The notes below the pieces were generated by a model. That model searched no databases and was not told the origin of the DNA. It saw nothing but the letters and a program-made list of their open reading frames with translations. Positions 41,548-51,174 of a stretch of DNA of 64,000 nt are shown here, one piece after another. Made by a program: the position numbers and the translations under genes. Source of the DNA: Cyanidiococcus yangmingshanensis (lineage: Eukaryota; Rhodophyta; Bangiophyceae; Cyanidiales; Cyanidiaceae); assembly GCA_013995675.1 (NCBI GenBank), contig VWRR01000009.1, positions 574,308 to 638,307 on the forward strand. The letters are read 5' to 3'. Numbering within the stretch: position 1 is the stretch's first letter; each line of letters begins with the position of its first letter.

Positions 41548-44442
41548 ATGTCTAGGAAACGTCATCACCGGCCTTGTTCGGTAGCGACCAGTTCGTTGAA
41601 GCCAGTGCGGCGGTGTCGGATGCGGAAGCGCCAGGTTAGGGGCACGTCGGACGGCATCCTCACGCTGGACGCTATCTTTGGAGGTCAGTCTAGAGAGTCG
41701 GCGAAGAATGCGCCAAGTTCTCGCCAAGTACCACAGCCGTGTTGCCCGCGTGTCCAGTCGAAATCAAGTACAACCTCTAGGGCGTTCTGCACGAGCGGGA
41801 AGAGTGTTGATGCCAGCACAGCGGCGATGTCGGCAAGCAGTGACCGGAGCGCTGACTCGGAGACGTGCAGCCGTGACGAAGACTATCTGGACGTGCCCCA
41901 GAACAAGCAGTATGCTCGACGCGGGCCTCAGCAAGGAGTCGAGGTGGCGAATACCAGCGGCGCAGGTCGCGGAGCACTACCCAACATACGCGATCGTCGA
42001 GAAGGTGCGTTCACGAGCATGGCTCCGGATACCGACGCTATCACACGATCCTCTAGTCATCGCGACGCTGCTGCATCGCTGAGGACGATCCGCAACGAGT
42101 CATGCGAGCCTGCTGCAGGCTCAAGCCGAGGTGCCTCAGGAGAGCCGATCGCGGTTGTTTCCAAAGAATCCAGGCGGGCACTATCTCTGTGTTCCAATGC
42201 ACTGCGCGATAAGCAAATACAGAGAGCCCGTCGCGCTAAGCTGTCTCGAGCAGAACATCGTGACGATCATAGGTGTGCTCCTACGGAAACGTTCCAGACA
42301 TTGTCTGCATCGTCCGAATATACTGGTATGAATGACGACTCGGGGTTGGCATCTATTCAGAGAGGGGACGCTCTGAGACAAGATTCGCGTTCCCTGGTAT
42401 TCAGGGTGTATACCGCTTCGAAAAGCAGCGCGAGCTCGTCTTCGTCTTCCTCCATAACGGAGCATCGTGTCTCCGGTCTGGGTGAAGGTACGCATGAGCG
42501 ACCCCGCTGCGACGAGACGTCCTGCACGAGCAGCGACAAAAGCGCATCCGGTCGTCAAGCTCTCTTCGCCATAGATGCTGCCGCTAACGCTGTGAACCGT
42601 GCAAATCTGGACCGCGGCAGTTTTCTCGATCATGGTGCTTGTCCCGACAGCAAAATGATACCGAATAAGCCGCCCAGCTCAAGCGACCATACCCACGAAC
42701 GAATGGATTCTGCTTCTGGTTCCTGCAGTATTGAAAAAGGCGCGTGTATGCGACACCAGGACACCGTCATGGCGAGTAGAGGTCCAGAGTGCGGCATGCT
42801 CGCAACCTGTACGCGAATCGGTGTTGTTGATTGTCAGCATGGCGCTCGCTCTAGAGCTGCCGATGCTTGTCGTGCGTCCCGTTCCGAAATGAGTACAAAT
42901 TGGAGCCAGGAGGGAATGAGCTGTCTCTATGAATCTGAACAGGGCTCTTGCCAGCGTCCTGACCGCACGAAATGCTCCATGGAAACGAATCCACCCAATG
43001 AGAGGGAGATCATGCAGACAACGAGCGCGCCAGCAGTGGTAGCTGGTGTGGTCGGCGAAATCTCTTGCAGAGCATCAGTCGCCTCTGCAGTCGCTGGGCA
43101 ACATGTCTCCCCAGATATCGGTGAAGACACCGCCAATCAGTGCATGGCTGTTGTAGATCATCGCCCGTTTCGAGTCGTCTTTCATGGCCATCACGGACGT
43201 GCAATCGAAGCTCTATTCAGGTCGCGCGCGTCATCTGCAGCGTGCTGTGGACAGGGGCCCTCGAATCGCTTCGTCTATCCTTTTGGAGTCGGGTTTTGCA
43301 ACCCAGCCACTGGGGCTTGTATCGTTTGTGGTTTAGGTGATATTGTCCGAGGTCTGCGTGATGACGCACACGCCTGGACGCCCGACGACTTGGCTAGTCT
43401 GTACCTGGCCACACATTTGTCGGGGCATTTCTGGCTCACACAACAGGAGACACACTCGTTCCGTCTGCGTGAATCGCTGGAAAAACATTGGGGCAGCGGT
43501 TCGCTTCCTTCTCTGAGCTTTGGATGCATGCACGTTCCTCAAGATCGATGCGCAATCTGCGGGTCGGAGACGATGCGGACTCTGTTGAGCGCCTTTGCCC
43601 ACCTGCTGGCGACGTTGGCAGCGAGCTCGCGATCGTGCGAGTCGATGTCAGTGGGACAGGTTTTGGACCCCTACTGGATTTTGCTGGGACGCAGCCTGGA
43701 TGCAGAGGCATGGCCTGATGCTACCTTGCTCGCTTTTGTCGATGGCCTTTTCGAAATATGTCTTTTCGGTCGTGAGGAGGCATCCCTGTGGCGTCCTCGG
43801 TTCGCGAAACTAGTTACGATTGCTCTAGAGCGTGTATCGAGCGAGTCGGCGTTTCAGGACTGGTGCCGGGGCGTGCTCGACGCACCGCGCTGGCAGCGCT
43901 GCCTGATGCCAGGTTGGCATGCTTCGGCCATCACCCTGATTCGGGCGATCCCTCCCAAGGGCCGCTGTCGAGTGCTGCAGCGATGCCTATGCGTTATCCT
44001 CCTTAAGCGTGAGTCTCTCGTTGAATCGAGTCAGCCTCATGACACCCGATCACCTACTGGTGGCCACGGTGCTACGTCAGCACAGGACCCGCTGAGCTCG
44101 ACAGCCCTGATTGAACGAGTCACGCAAACGCTGCTGGCTGAAATCTCCGTCAGAGACGCTAGTGATGAGAGTCGAATGGATCTCGATCGACTCGATCGGA
44201 CAGCTCAGTGCTTGCGTATGCTGCTCTTGGACTGGAGCTTGTCCTCGAATGCTGCGAAGGTGGCATCCAAACTAGATCAGGCTCGGGCTCAGCGTCTGCT
44301 AGAGGTGATCGCGTACTGGATGCGAATGACACGCTCGATGACTGAGCCGAAAAGCTACCGAGTGCGAACCCAACTACACCTTCTGAGACAGCAGCTCCGC
44401 GAATGGCGAGTCGACGGCGCCGCGAGTGGAATCCTCGCATGA
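41548..44442 (+). CDS. Unknown 964-residue protein, Ser-rich N-half and helical C-half with CxxC pairs
   Basis: A single long ATG frame. Residues 1-30 are strongly basic (MSRKRHHRP, RRCRMRKRQVR), as in a nuclear protein. About 30-530 is low-complexity, rich in Ser, Arg, Asp and Cys. From about 535 a folded part begins: HRPFRVVFHGHHGRAIEALF, then NPATGACIVCGLGDIVRGL, WTPDDLASLYLATHLSGHFW and VPQDRCAICGSETMRTLL. The two CxxC pairs about 95 residues apart could bind zinc. The remainder is Leu-rich and probably helical. I cannot assign a family. Its 3' end lies 12 bases from that of the opposing gene. Length and ordered composition make it a real gene. Confidence 0.7.
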   Translation: MSRKRHHRPCSVATSSLKPVRRCRMRKRQVRGTSDGILTLDAIFGGQSRESAKNAPSSRQVPQPCCPRVQSKSSTTSRAFCTSGKSVDASTAAMSASSDRSADSETCSRDEDYLDVPQNKQYARRGPQQGVEVANTSGAGRGALPNIRDRREGAFTSMAPDTDAITRSSSHRDAAASLRTIRNESCEPAAGSSRGASGEPIAVVSKESRRALSLCSNALRDKQIQRARRAKLSRAEHRDDHRCAPTETFQTLSASSEYTGMNDDSGLASIQRGDALRQDSRSLVFRVYTASKSSASSSSSSSITEHRVSGLGEGTHERPRCDETSCTSSDKSASGRQALFAIDAAANAVNRANLDRGSFLDHGACPDSKMIPNKPPSSSDHTHERMDSASGSCSIEKGACMRHQDTVMASRGPECGMLATCTRIGVVDCQHGARSRAADACRASRSEMSTNWSQEGMSCLYESEQGSCQRPDRTKCSMETNPPNEREIMQTTSAPAVVAGVVGEISCRASVASAVAGQHVSPDIGEDTANQCMAVVDHRPFRVVFHGHHGRAIEALFRSRASSAACCGQGPSNRFVYPFGVGFCNPATGACIVCGLGDIVRGLRDDAHAWTPDDLASLYLATHLSGHFWLTQQETHSFRLRESLEKHWGSGSLPSLSFGCMHVPQDRCAICGSETMRTLLSAFAHLLATLAASSRSCESMSVGQVLDPYWILLGRSLDAEAWPDATLLAFVDGLFEICLFGREEASLWRPRFAKLVTIALERVSSESAFQDWCRGVLDAPRWQRCLMPGWHASAITLIRAIPPKGRCRVLQRCLCVILLKRESLVESSQPHDTRSPTGGHGATSAQDPLSSTALIERVTQTLLAEISVRDASDESRMDLDRLDRTAQCLRMLLLDWSLSSNAAKVASKLDQARAQRLLEVIAYWMRMTRSMTEPKSYRVRTQLHLLRQQLREWRVDGAASGILA

Positions 44443-44453
44443 CGAGTCGCGTA

Positions 44454-45254
44454 TTACTGGCGCAAGATTACGAATGCGAGAAAAATGAACGCCGTGACTG
44501 CCACAATCACGATGAGGCTCAGTGAAATACCCAGAATAGCGCTGAGAAAGAGCCACAAAACCCTTAGGACAGCGAGCGCGACGAGTACGATACCGCCCCA
44601 TAGCAGGAGCTGTTCCCATAGCGTTCGGGAGGGATCTCTGGTATACACTGTTTTGGTGGACTCTGCAGGGGAGCCGCGGAGTAGACGACGCAGCGCAGGC
44701 GACACATACGGTTTTTCGTCCGTTTCCGGCAACAACACGCTTTCTAGGTCCTCGTCATCATAAACTGGCGGCTTGGGTGGAGCACCCCGGGCTCGATCAA
44801 CAACTTCCCGAAACACGTTTGAGACGTTCCCTGGAGTTGCTCCAGCGATACTTCGGCGGAGCCTGCTGATCAGGAACCGCTGGAGGGCGCTCAAGCGCAG
44901 CGGTTTCTCCTCGGGAGGCTTTGGTGCCGACGGTGTCGAGGTCGAACCGTTTGGCGGCGGAACTGCGCTCGCAGCAAGCGCGCTCCTGCGGCGAACGGTT
45001 ACCAGCGGTGCACGTTGTGTGCGTAAGTGCACATCGACACTTGTCAATAGTCCCGGTAAAACGAAGCAGAGACCGGGTGCGCCCTTGTCCATCGACAACC
45101 TACGGCGACGTTGTGCTTGGCGCGTGAGCAGAGGCGCGAATAGCGCTACTGAAGATATTTGTAGGTGAGCAGAGGTCAGGCGTCTGACGAGCAACTCTGG
45201 CTCCATGGAATGGGCGTCAGCGTTTGACCTTATCACAACGTGCACCTCTGACAT
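44454..45254 (-). CDS. Small membrane protein, two C-terminal helices, possibly organellar
   Basis: About 266 residues from the ATG at 45254; other possible starts are 45206 and 45092 (MDKGAPGLCFVLPGLLTS). The region after 45092 is Arg/Ser/Ala-rich (TQRAPLVTVRRRSALAASA) and resembles a plastid leader. A Pro-rich and then helical hydrophilic middle (LQRFLISRLRRSIAGATPGN) leads to two close hydrophobic segments at the end: LLLWGGIVLVALAVLRVLWL and LSLIVIVAVTAFIFLAFVIL. No family recognised. It is convergent with the unknown 964-residue gene with almost no spacer and lies downstream of the UDP-rhamnose pair on the same strand. Confidence 0.6.
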   Translation of the reverse strand: MSEVHVVIRSNADAHSMEPELLVRRLTSAHLQISSVALFAPLLTRQAQRRRRLSMDKGAPGLCFVLPGLLTSVDVHLRTQRAPLVTVRRRSALAASAVPPPNGSTSTPSAPKPPEEKPLRLSALQRFLISRLRRSIAGATPGNVSNVFREVVDRARGAPPKPPVYDDEDLESVLLPETDEKPYVSPALRRLLRGSPAESTKTVYTRDPSRTLWEQLLLWGGIVLVALAVLRVLWLFLSAILGISLSLIVIVAVTAFIFLAFVILRQ

Positions 45255-45579
45255 ACGGACCACAGGCTGTTATTGTTGCATGCACCACGCGCAGCGATGC
45301 ATGATCCTTGAAAGATAGGCCTTGGTCTGGAGCGGTGCTGTTCCCGAGGTTGGCGGCACGATCCCCTGCATCGTTTCGAGCAGTGTCGGCGCCTTGGACT
45401 GAGCACCTGCCGCACGAGTGATGGCGGAGTAGACCCATCAACTGCGGACGTTGATGTATCCCCGGCGCAATCCAGCGCTTCATTGGATTCATCATTCGTT
45501 TACATACTGCGATTACGATGTCGATGCTCGGTATCCGAAACAGCAACTGACGCTGGCCAGACGCTGTGTCCGAAATCGC
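45255..45579. other. Same-strand intergenic spacer
   Basis: Between the small membrane-protein gene and the end of the UDP-glucose dehydratase gene; nothing recognisable. Confidence 0.45.
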
Positions 45580-46695
45580 TCAGTGTTTCTCTTCGGTGAG
45601 GCTGGGATGGGGAACCAAGCCGCTCAGGTAATTGGGCCAGCGCTTCAGGTTGTTGGGATCGCAGTACCAGGTCTTGGTCCGGCGAAGGCCCTCCTCCCAG
45701 GACACTTCTGGTTTCCAGCCTAGTGCGTGCAATTTCGACGAGTCGATTCGATAGCGCATGTCATTGAAGGTGCGGTCCTTCACAAACTCTATGTGGCGAT
45801 TGGCCTCGGCTGATAGGCCAAACAGGTCAATGATATCGCGAACGACATCGATGTTGCGTTTCTCCAGCTCCGATCCGACATTGTAGACCTCGTCGGTCTC
45901 TCCGCAATGCAGAATCGTGTCAAAGGCGCTGGCGGCATCTTCAACGTACAAAAAGTTTCGAGCATGTTCTCCGGAACCGTGTACAAAGCAGGGCCGATTG
46001 CGCGAAAGCAAACAAACGCTTTTCGGGATGAGCTTGTCGGGGAACTGGTGCGGGCCATAGACATTGTTGCCCCGAGTGATGATGATTGGAAGGCCAAACG
46101 ACTTGACATAGCCGCGGCAGATAAATTCAGCAGCGGCCTTGCTGCAGGCATATGGGTTGGTGGGCGCCAAAATCGACGACTCGGTCTCCATGTTGCTGTC
46201 GCCTCCGTAGACCTCGTCCGTGCTGACATGGATAAACCGTTTGATTTTGCCGTACTGGCGAGCACACTCCAGAAGAACGTGTGTGCCCAGCACATTATTC
46301 TCCGTGAACAAGATTGAGGAAGTGAACGAGTTATCGACGTGGGTGCACGCCGCAAAGTGCAGCACCGTGTCGATTGCCTCCTCCTGGAGCACGTACAGCA
46401 CCAGATCGTGTGACCGAATATCTCCCCGAATAAACTTAAAGTTTGGTCGACTCGAAACCTCATCGAGGTTACTCAGCGAGGAGCAATAGTCGAGTTTGTC
46501 CAGGACGGTTACCCGGTAGTGCGGGTAGCGACTGACCAACCGCGCCACCACGTGCGAGGCAATAAAACCTGCTCCTCCCGTCACCAGGATGTTTCGCGGC
46601 ACAAACCGCAAACGATCCCCGTAAATAAGCCTGGCATCCACGCGACCGTTTGCCATATCCGTTGTGTTTTCCTCTTTGACAGTCGCCGGTGCCAT
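45580..46695 (-). CDS. UDP-glucose (NDP-glucose) 4,6-dehydratase, RHM N-domain type
   Basis: Catalyses the first step of UDP-rhamnose synthesis, UDP-glucose to UDP-4-keto-6-deoxyglucose, with NAD+. I start at the ATG at 46695 (MAPATVKEENTTD), giving 371 residues; the frame stays open for 411 codons upstream but with unrelated composition. An extended SDR: NILVTGGAGFIASH (Gly40, Gly43), FIHVSTDEVYGGDSN with Thr159-Asp160-Glu161, catalytic Tyr182 and Lys186 in NPYACSKAAAE, ITRGNNVYGPHQFPDKLIPK, GSGEHARNFLYVED and YRIDSSKLHALGWKP. It is closest to the N-terminal half of plant RHM. The epimerase/reductase that completes the pathway is the next gene upstream on the same strand. Confidence 0.93.
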   Translation of the reverse strand: MAPATVKEENTTDMANGRVDARLIYGDRLRFVPRNILVTGGAGFIASHVVARLVSRYPHYRVTVLDKLDYCSSLSNLDEVSSRPNFKFIRGDIRSHDLVLYVLQEEAIDTVLHFAACTHVDNSFTSSILFTENNVLGTHVLLECARQYGKIKRFIHVSTDEVYGGDSNMETESSILAPTNPYACSKAAAEFICRGYVKSFGLPIIITRGNNVYGPHQFPDKLIPKSVCLLSRNRPCFVHGSGEHARNFLYVEDAASAFDTILHCGETDEVYNVGSELEKRNIDVVRDIIDLFGLSAEANRHIEFVKDRTFNDMRYRIDSSKLHALGWKPEVSWEEGLRRTKTWYCDPNNLKRWPNYLSGLVPHPSLTEEKH

Positions 46696-47839
46696 GGGGT
46701 TGCGCAGCACCGCACACCAACCGCGATATGGGAAAGAAACGTCCGCGCCAGCGCCTTGCCCGTTGAGGCGGCCGCCACCGATTCTTGCCGCGGCCGCTGC
46801 CGTCGGTTTTCTCAATCGCCCGCGTTGAACGGCACCCCGCGGGCGGACGCGGCCGACAAGGCGCGCGATCCAATCCAGCCATCGCGCGCGATAGCGTTCA
46901 GGGATGCCATGCGGATGCGCCGCCATGGACGAGTTGCGCGGGACAAGGGACACGTGTCCCACTCGGAACGACGGCGCGCCAATGCGGATGGCACGCGGAC
47001 AGGCACCGGGGGCGGCACCGGATCGACGCCGCCTGTGGGATCTTGGTGGATCGCGCCGCTCGGTGCGTGGCGGCCTCGTCAGCGGCCCGGGTTCGGGACG
47101 ATGAGGTCCGGCGCACGCATCAGGGCGGATCCATCGCGCCAGGTGCATGGCCATGGCCTGCTTCTGCGTCGCCATCAGCGGGCGTGCGTTCGGTGGGTGG
47201 GCGAAAGATTTCGGCGATACATCGATAGGGTGCAAGGCGTGTCGCGTGTGCGGACAGTTTCGGTCGAGTTCAGGTTTGACGATCAGCGTAAGCGAAAGAC
47301 ATGGACTTGGAGCTGATCTTAAACCGGCATACGCAGCGGATTGGAGCATGAGCGCTACGTTCCTCTCTTTGGCACGCCGGCGAACTTGCAGGCGTCTCTT
47401 GACCCATTTTATGGTGACAGCGAGTAGTACGGCAGACTCTTCGATCCGCTGGCGACTTGTTCCCGAATTCGGTGCTGCATGCAGCCATTCGAGGTTCGCG
47501 ATTGCAGATCGCCGCGAAAGCAACTCGAGTCCCTCTTTCCAACAGCTGGCTGGCAGGCAGGCAGGCTGGATCGTTCTCTTGTGACAGTACGAATCTCCTT
47601 TCAGCCGAGTGCGTGCACTTCGGTGCTGTACTGGTGAGCAGTGAGGTTCCACTCTCCCCCTCGAAGCATCCCCTGTGCATGTTCGGCGAATGATCCAGAT
47701 CGCACTGGCATCGGTGTGGTCCTTTGGGCATTCGTTGCGCAGCACCGCAGACACCGTCGAGCGCGTGCGCTCCATTGCGGGTCCGCGACCACGGGGAGAC
47801 CAGTTCGCCCGACACCAGGGATGGCGTTGGATCGCATCG
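46696..47839. other. 1.1-kb spacer between the two UDP-rhamnose genes
   Basis: GC-rich with several long but inconsistent open frames, including the upstream extension of the dehydratase frame. No domain recognised in any of them. It may carry the dehydratase promoter or be part of a shared transcript. Confidence 0.4.
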
Positions 47840-48751
47840 CTAGCTGGCTTTCTGTGGCCTGATTCCTTGGGCCTGCATGCGCCGGAAAACCTCCTCCATG
47901 GCCTCGTGGACCTCGCGGATCTTCGCACCAGGGTTGTCTCGAAGGAGCTTGCTCACGTCGAGCTCACAGTTCGAGCGACCGGCCTTGAGAATTTGGGCCT
48001 GCTCTTCCAGCGTGAAATTCTTCCACTGAAACTCTGGATCGATATACTTTTTGTATAGCGCCAGCACTTGGTTGTGCGTGATACTCCCCGGATTGGTAAA
48101 GTTGTAGACTCCGGTGAGGCCACGCTCGCTCATGTCGAGCGCCACTGGCAACAGCTCCGTCAGCACCGTCATGCTGTTCGGGATATTCACAACTTTCTCG
48201 TAACGCGTAATCTTGGTGACGAAACTGCGCGGCGACAAGTCATCGCTCACGGGCATGCGCAAGCGCAGGATGAGCACATTCTCATAGGCCGTGCGGAGCA
48301 GCTCCTCCACCATGGCCTTGGTCCGACTGTAGTAGCTGCCGAAAAAGTTGGGTGGGTCCTCCTCGGTGAACGGGAACCCGCCCTCGGCCGTCGGTCGATG
48401 TTTCCCGCTATCGTAGTGATACAAGCATCCGGTCGCAAAGTTCGTCAGGTGGATGCCACGCTCAGCGCAGCAGTCCGCCAAGTTTAGCACGCCGAGCACG
48501 TTGCTACGAACCGTCTCACGCCGGTGGTCCTCGCACCAGTCGACGTTGGGACGGCCAGTCACGCCAGCGCAGTTCAAGACCCGTTCCGGCCGCAGTTCGT
48601 CGAGCTCGCGCTCACACGCCTCGCGCTGCTCGAGTCGGAAACTCGCAAAGGCGTAGCGCTCGCCGCGCTGCTCGAGCAACGCTGCCACCATGTTGGCGAT
48701 CCAGCCTGTGCGCCCAACAATCAAAAACTTTACGCCAGCGTGGTTCTCCAT
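47840..48751 (-). CDS. UER1: UDP-4-keto-6-deoxyglucose 3,5-epimerase/4-reductase (NRS/ER type)
   Basis: A bifunctional enzyme making UDP-rhamnose from the dehydratase product with NADPH, equal to the C-terminal half of plant RHM. I choose the ATG at 48751 (MENHAGVKFLIVGRTGWIA), which puts the Rossmann motif at residues 13-18 as in the family; a frame 20 codons longer exists. Further marks are VLNCAGVTGRPNVDWCEDH, THLTNFATG-like LTNFATGCLYHY, GSYYSRTKAMVEELL (Tyr-x-x-x-Lys), LRLRMPVSDDLSPRSFVTKI, VYNFTNPGSITHNQVL and the C-terminal SNCELDVSKLL. It covers the full family length of about 300 residues. It is transcribed toward the dehydratase gene, with a 1.1-kb gap. Confidence 0.93.
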   Translation of the reverse strand: MENHAGVKFLIVGRTGWIANMVAALLEQRGERYAFASFRLEQREACERELDELRPERVLNCAGVTGRPNVDWCEDHRRETVRSNVLGVLNLADCCAERGIHLTNFATGCLYHYDSGKHRPTAEGGFPFTEEDPPNFFGSYYSRTKAMVEELLRTAYENVLILRLRMPVSDDLSPRSFVTKITRYEKVVNIPNSMTVLTELLPVALDMSERGLTGVYNFTNPGSITHNQVLALYKKYIDPEFQWKNFTLEEQAQILKAGRSNCELDVSKLLRDNPGAKIREVHEAMEEVFRRMQAQGIRPQKAS

Positions 48752-49220
48752 CGTTCTTGAAAAAGATAAGGATGGTGGTGATGATGATCTCGCTTCACAG
48801 CCGACACTCACCGGAGGCGACTAGTACTTACTTGACTTGGGGACCGCTCGAAGAGGAAACTCGCCGTCCAGGATGTTTCCCGCGTTTCAGGCCGTATCGA
48901 TGGGCGACCAAGGCGCGTCCACGCATCACCGCCCGCACGCATCGCTGGCGTGCGCGCGCGCCTCGGTCCGCCAGCCTCTTGGGCGCGTCCGTGCCGTCCT
49001 CGGCCGCGGCTGCCGATCGCATGGATTCGTCTCTGTTCGGGCGCCGGGGGACGCCCCAGCCGGCGTGCTTCAACCCGTTGCGATGCTCACGGATGTCGAG
49101 TTCTAGCACTCGTTCACATCCATGCTCCTGGATACGAGACTACGTCGGTCATCCTTTTGATCGAGCACTGATGTGGATCTGGCTCCCTTTCCAATAAATG
49201 TACTTTTTTCTTTCCAGCGT
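48752..49220. other. Intergenic region upstream of UER1
   Basis: Holds the UER1 promoter and the 3' flank of FTR1. Nothing specific is visible. Confidence 0.45.
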
Positions 49221-50947
49221 TCAAGGATTTATGTCACCTCCAGAGTCCCACGTGTTTGGTTCCCGGTCTTCATCGCATTGCCCATAAGCAAGGTCTCGAT
49301 TCTCGCGAATCCAGCGATGAGCGGCGTCTGGGGCGTGTTGCACTCCCGTCTGGGCGGCTGGTGTCGGTGCCCAGTGAAAAGCGATCTCGCGCTCTCCGTG
49401 ATCGACTGACTCCCTAGTGAGTGGATCCCACTCGAGCTCGTCTATCGAGGAGCTCGCCAGCGACTCGCTCTTGCCGCTCTCCAGGTCAGCGGAGAGGTCT
49501 GAAACTTCGTGTTTTGCTTTCTCTGCAGTTGGTGTGACTGGACTAACCCGTGGGCGACGCATTGCCAGCGCGGAGCGTTTCCATTCGTAGAAACCGACCA
49601 GTCCCTGGGCGAGGCAAAATAGCATCGTGAAACAGATCGAGACTGTCAGGACCGCGAGGGCGTTGAAGCTTAGGTTTGTCTGCGGCTTTGCGATCCAGTT
49701 TGGGGAAAAGATCAGAAACCAGTAGTAAAAGTCTGGCAAATAGCAGTGCTTGGAGGCACCGATACGCGGCGAGCAGACCGCCTGGGCCACCTGGAGGGCA
49801 ATGGCGAGGCACGCCACCAGCACGAGGCCGATCCAGCTGCATCCCAGCAGCGCGAAGCGGCTTCGAGGCGCCAGCAGGAATTCCGGCGCGCAGGCGGCGC
49901 CGAATCCGACAAGGGCGAGCGCCAGCGTCAGGCACATGACCAGGATGCCGTTCCAGGTCGGGCTTCGGGCAGCAACCACGAGGCCCACCAGCGCGGCGAT
50001 CGCGAGAAAAACCGTACATACGAGGTATCCGGTATGCATTCGGCGAAGGTTTCGCTCCAGGCTCCGTCGCTCGACGTAGATCCAGAGCGCACAGGCCAGC
50101 GTCCAGTAGCCAAAGTAGACGATCGTCGAGACAAAGGTCGGCGAGTCCACATACCCGAAGAGTTCATGGAGCAGATTGAAGAATTCGTTTCCGTCGTCAG
50201 CACAGCAGGCTTCGGTGCTCCAGAGGGCAGCATTCCACCAGGGCCGTTGCTTCGAAGGGATCGAATCATCCTCGTTCCCGTTTCTGGTGAAAGGTCCGAA
50301 AAGTTTGCTTTCTGAAAGTCCAAGAATGCCATTGAGAGAAAGCCTGCCGCGAAGGCGATGAGTAGCACCGAGGACAGCACGAAGAAGAGGCGCAGATCGA
50401 ACGAGAGCGAGCCTCGGTAGATCGCCCACGCGACGAAGATGGCGACCGCAAGACCCACCAGGGCGGCGATTGGTATCGAGCTCCAGGAGACGCCGCCCGT
50501 GATGCCGAACAGGAAGACAATGAGTTCGACGCCCTCCCGAAGGATCGAAGTGAATACGAGGAGCGCCACGCCCCAGCGTCCGCGCCGCGACAGGGCCTGG
50601 GACATGCCGCTCTCGAGATTTCGCCGCATCTGCGCCGCCGTGCTGAGCATCCAAAATATCATCCAGGTGATGAGCACCACGGCAACGAGACGAACGATAC
50701 CTTCAAAAAGCAGCTCCGTGAGGCCGTCGTAGAGGACCTGGCCACGCGTCCAGAAGACAATTCCAAAGGCGACTCCGATAACTATGAGCACGCCAATACC
50801 GGCGAGCACGCCCCACCAAACGTCCCGTACGAAGCGCTCATTCTTGGTGCGACGCAGGTACGCGAGGCAAATCGACACGACAATGCAGGCCTCGAGAACC
50901 TCCCGAAACGTGATGATAAAGCCAGCCAGCGAAAAAAGCTGCACCAT
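49221..50947 (-). CDS. FTR1: FTR1-type high-affinity iron permease, apparent -1 frameshift
   Basis: Plasma-membrane Fe(III) permease, usually working with a multicopper ferroxidase. The start is the ATG at 50947. The first frame has helix 1 with the first REGLE-type motif (GFIITFREVLEACIVVSICL), VWWGVLAGIGVLIVIGVAFG, helix 4 with the second motif (TSILREGVELIVFLFGITGG) and AGFLSMAFLDFQKANF. The homology then continues in another frame: LFGPFTRNGNEDD, WNAALWSTEACCADDGNEFF, LLHELFGYVDSPTFV, and four or more helices to a charged cytoplasmic tail ending at 49221. One T missing from a T4 run (50299-50302 on the plus strand as A4) explains the break. About 575 residues in all, long for the family because of the extra C-terminal helices. 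A G-box repeat array lies upstream. Confidence 0.88.
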
Positions 50948-50971
50948 TCTCCCGCACCTGAGATAACCAGT

Positions 50972-50983
50972 TGCTGTACAGCA
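50972..50983. promoter_or_regulatory. 12-bp perfect palindrome with a GTAC centre, just upstream of FTR1
   Basis: TGCTGTACAGCA lies 25 bases before the FTR1 ATG. GTAC-core sites bind SBP-type copper regulators in green algae; whether that applies here is speculative. Confidence 0.35.
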
Positions 50984-51174
50984 GCGAGTGCACTGCACGA
51001 AAGCTTTGGAGCACGTATGCCAGCGCCAATCGTGCCACGCGATGCTACGTCCGATACAGCGCCAGCGGATCTGACGACGGCGAGTCGAGCAACATGGCCG
51101 CTTTCCCGCTGTGGGTGGCGCACGTGCCAGTTGGCTGCCGATGCGCCTGTGGGGGGCGACGGGCGCTCGCCGGC

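Noticed and set aside
46696-47928. An N-terminal extension of the dehydratase to 782 residues
   Set aside because: The extra 411 residues have chance composition (Arg, Pro, Ser, His), no domain, and overlap the end of UER1; the ATG at 46695 fits the family.
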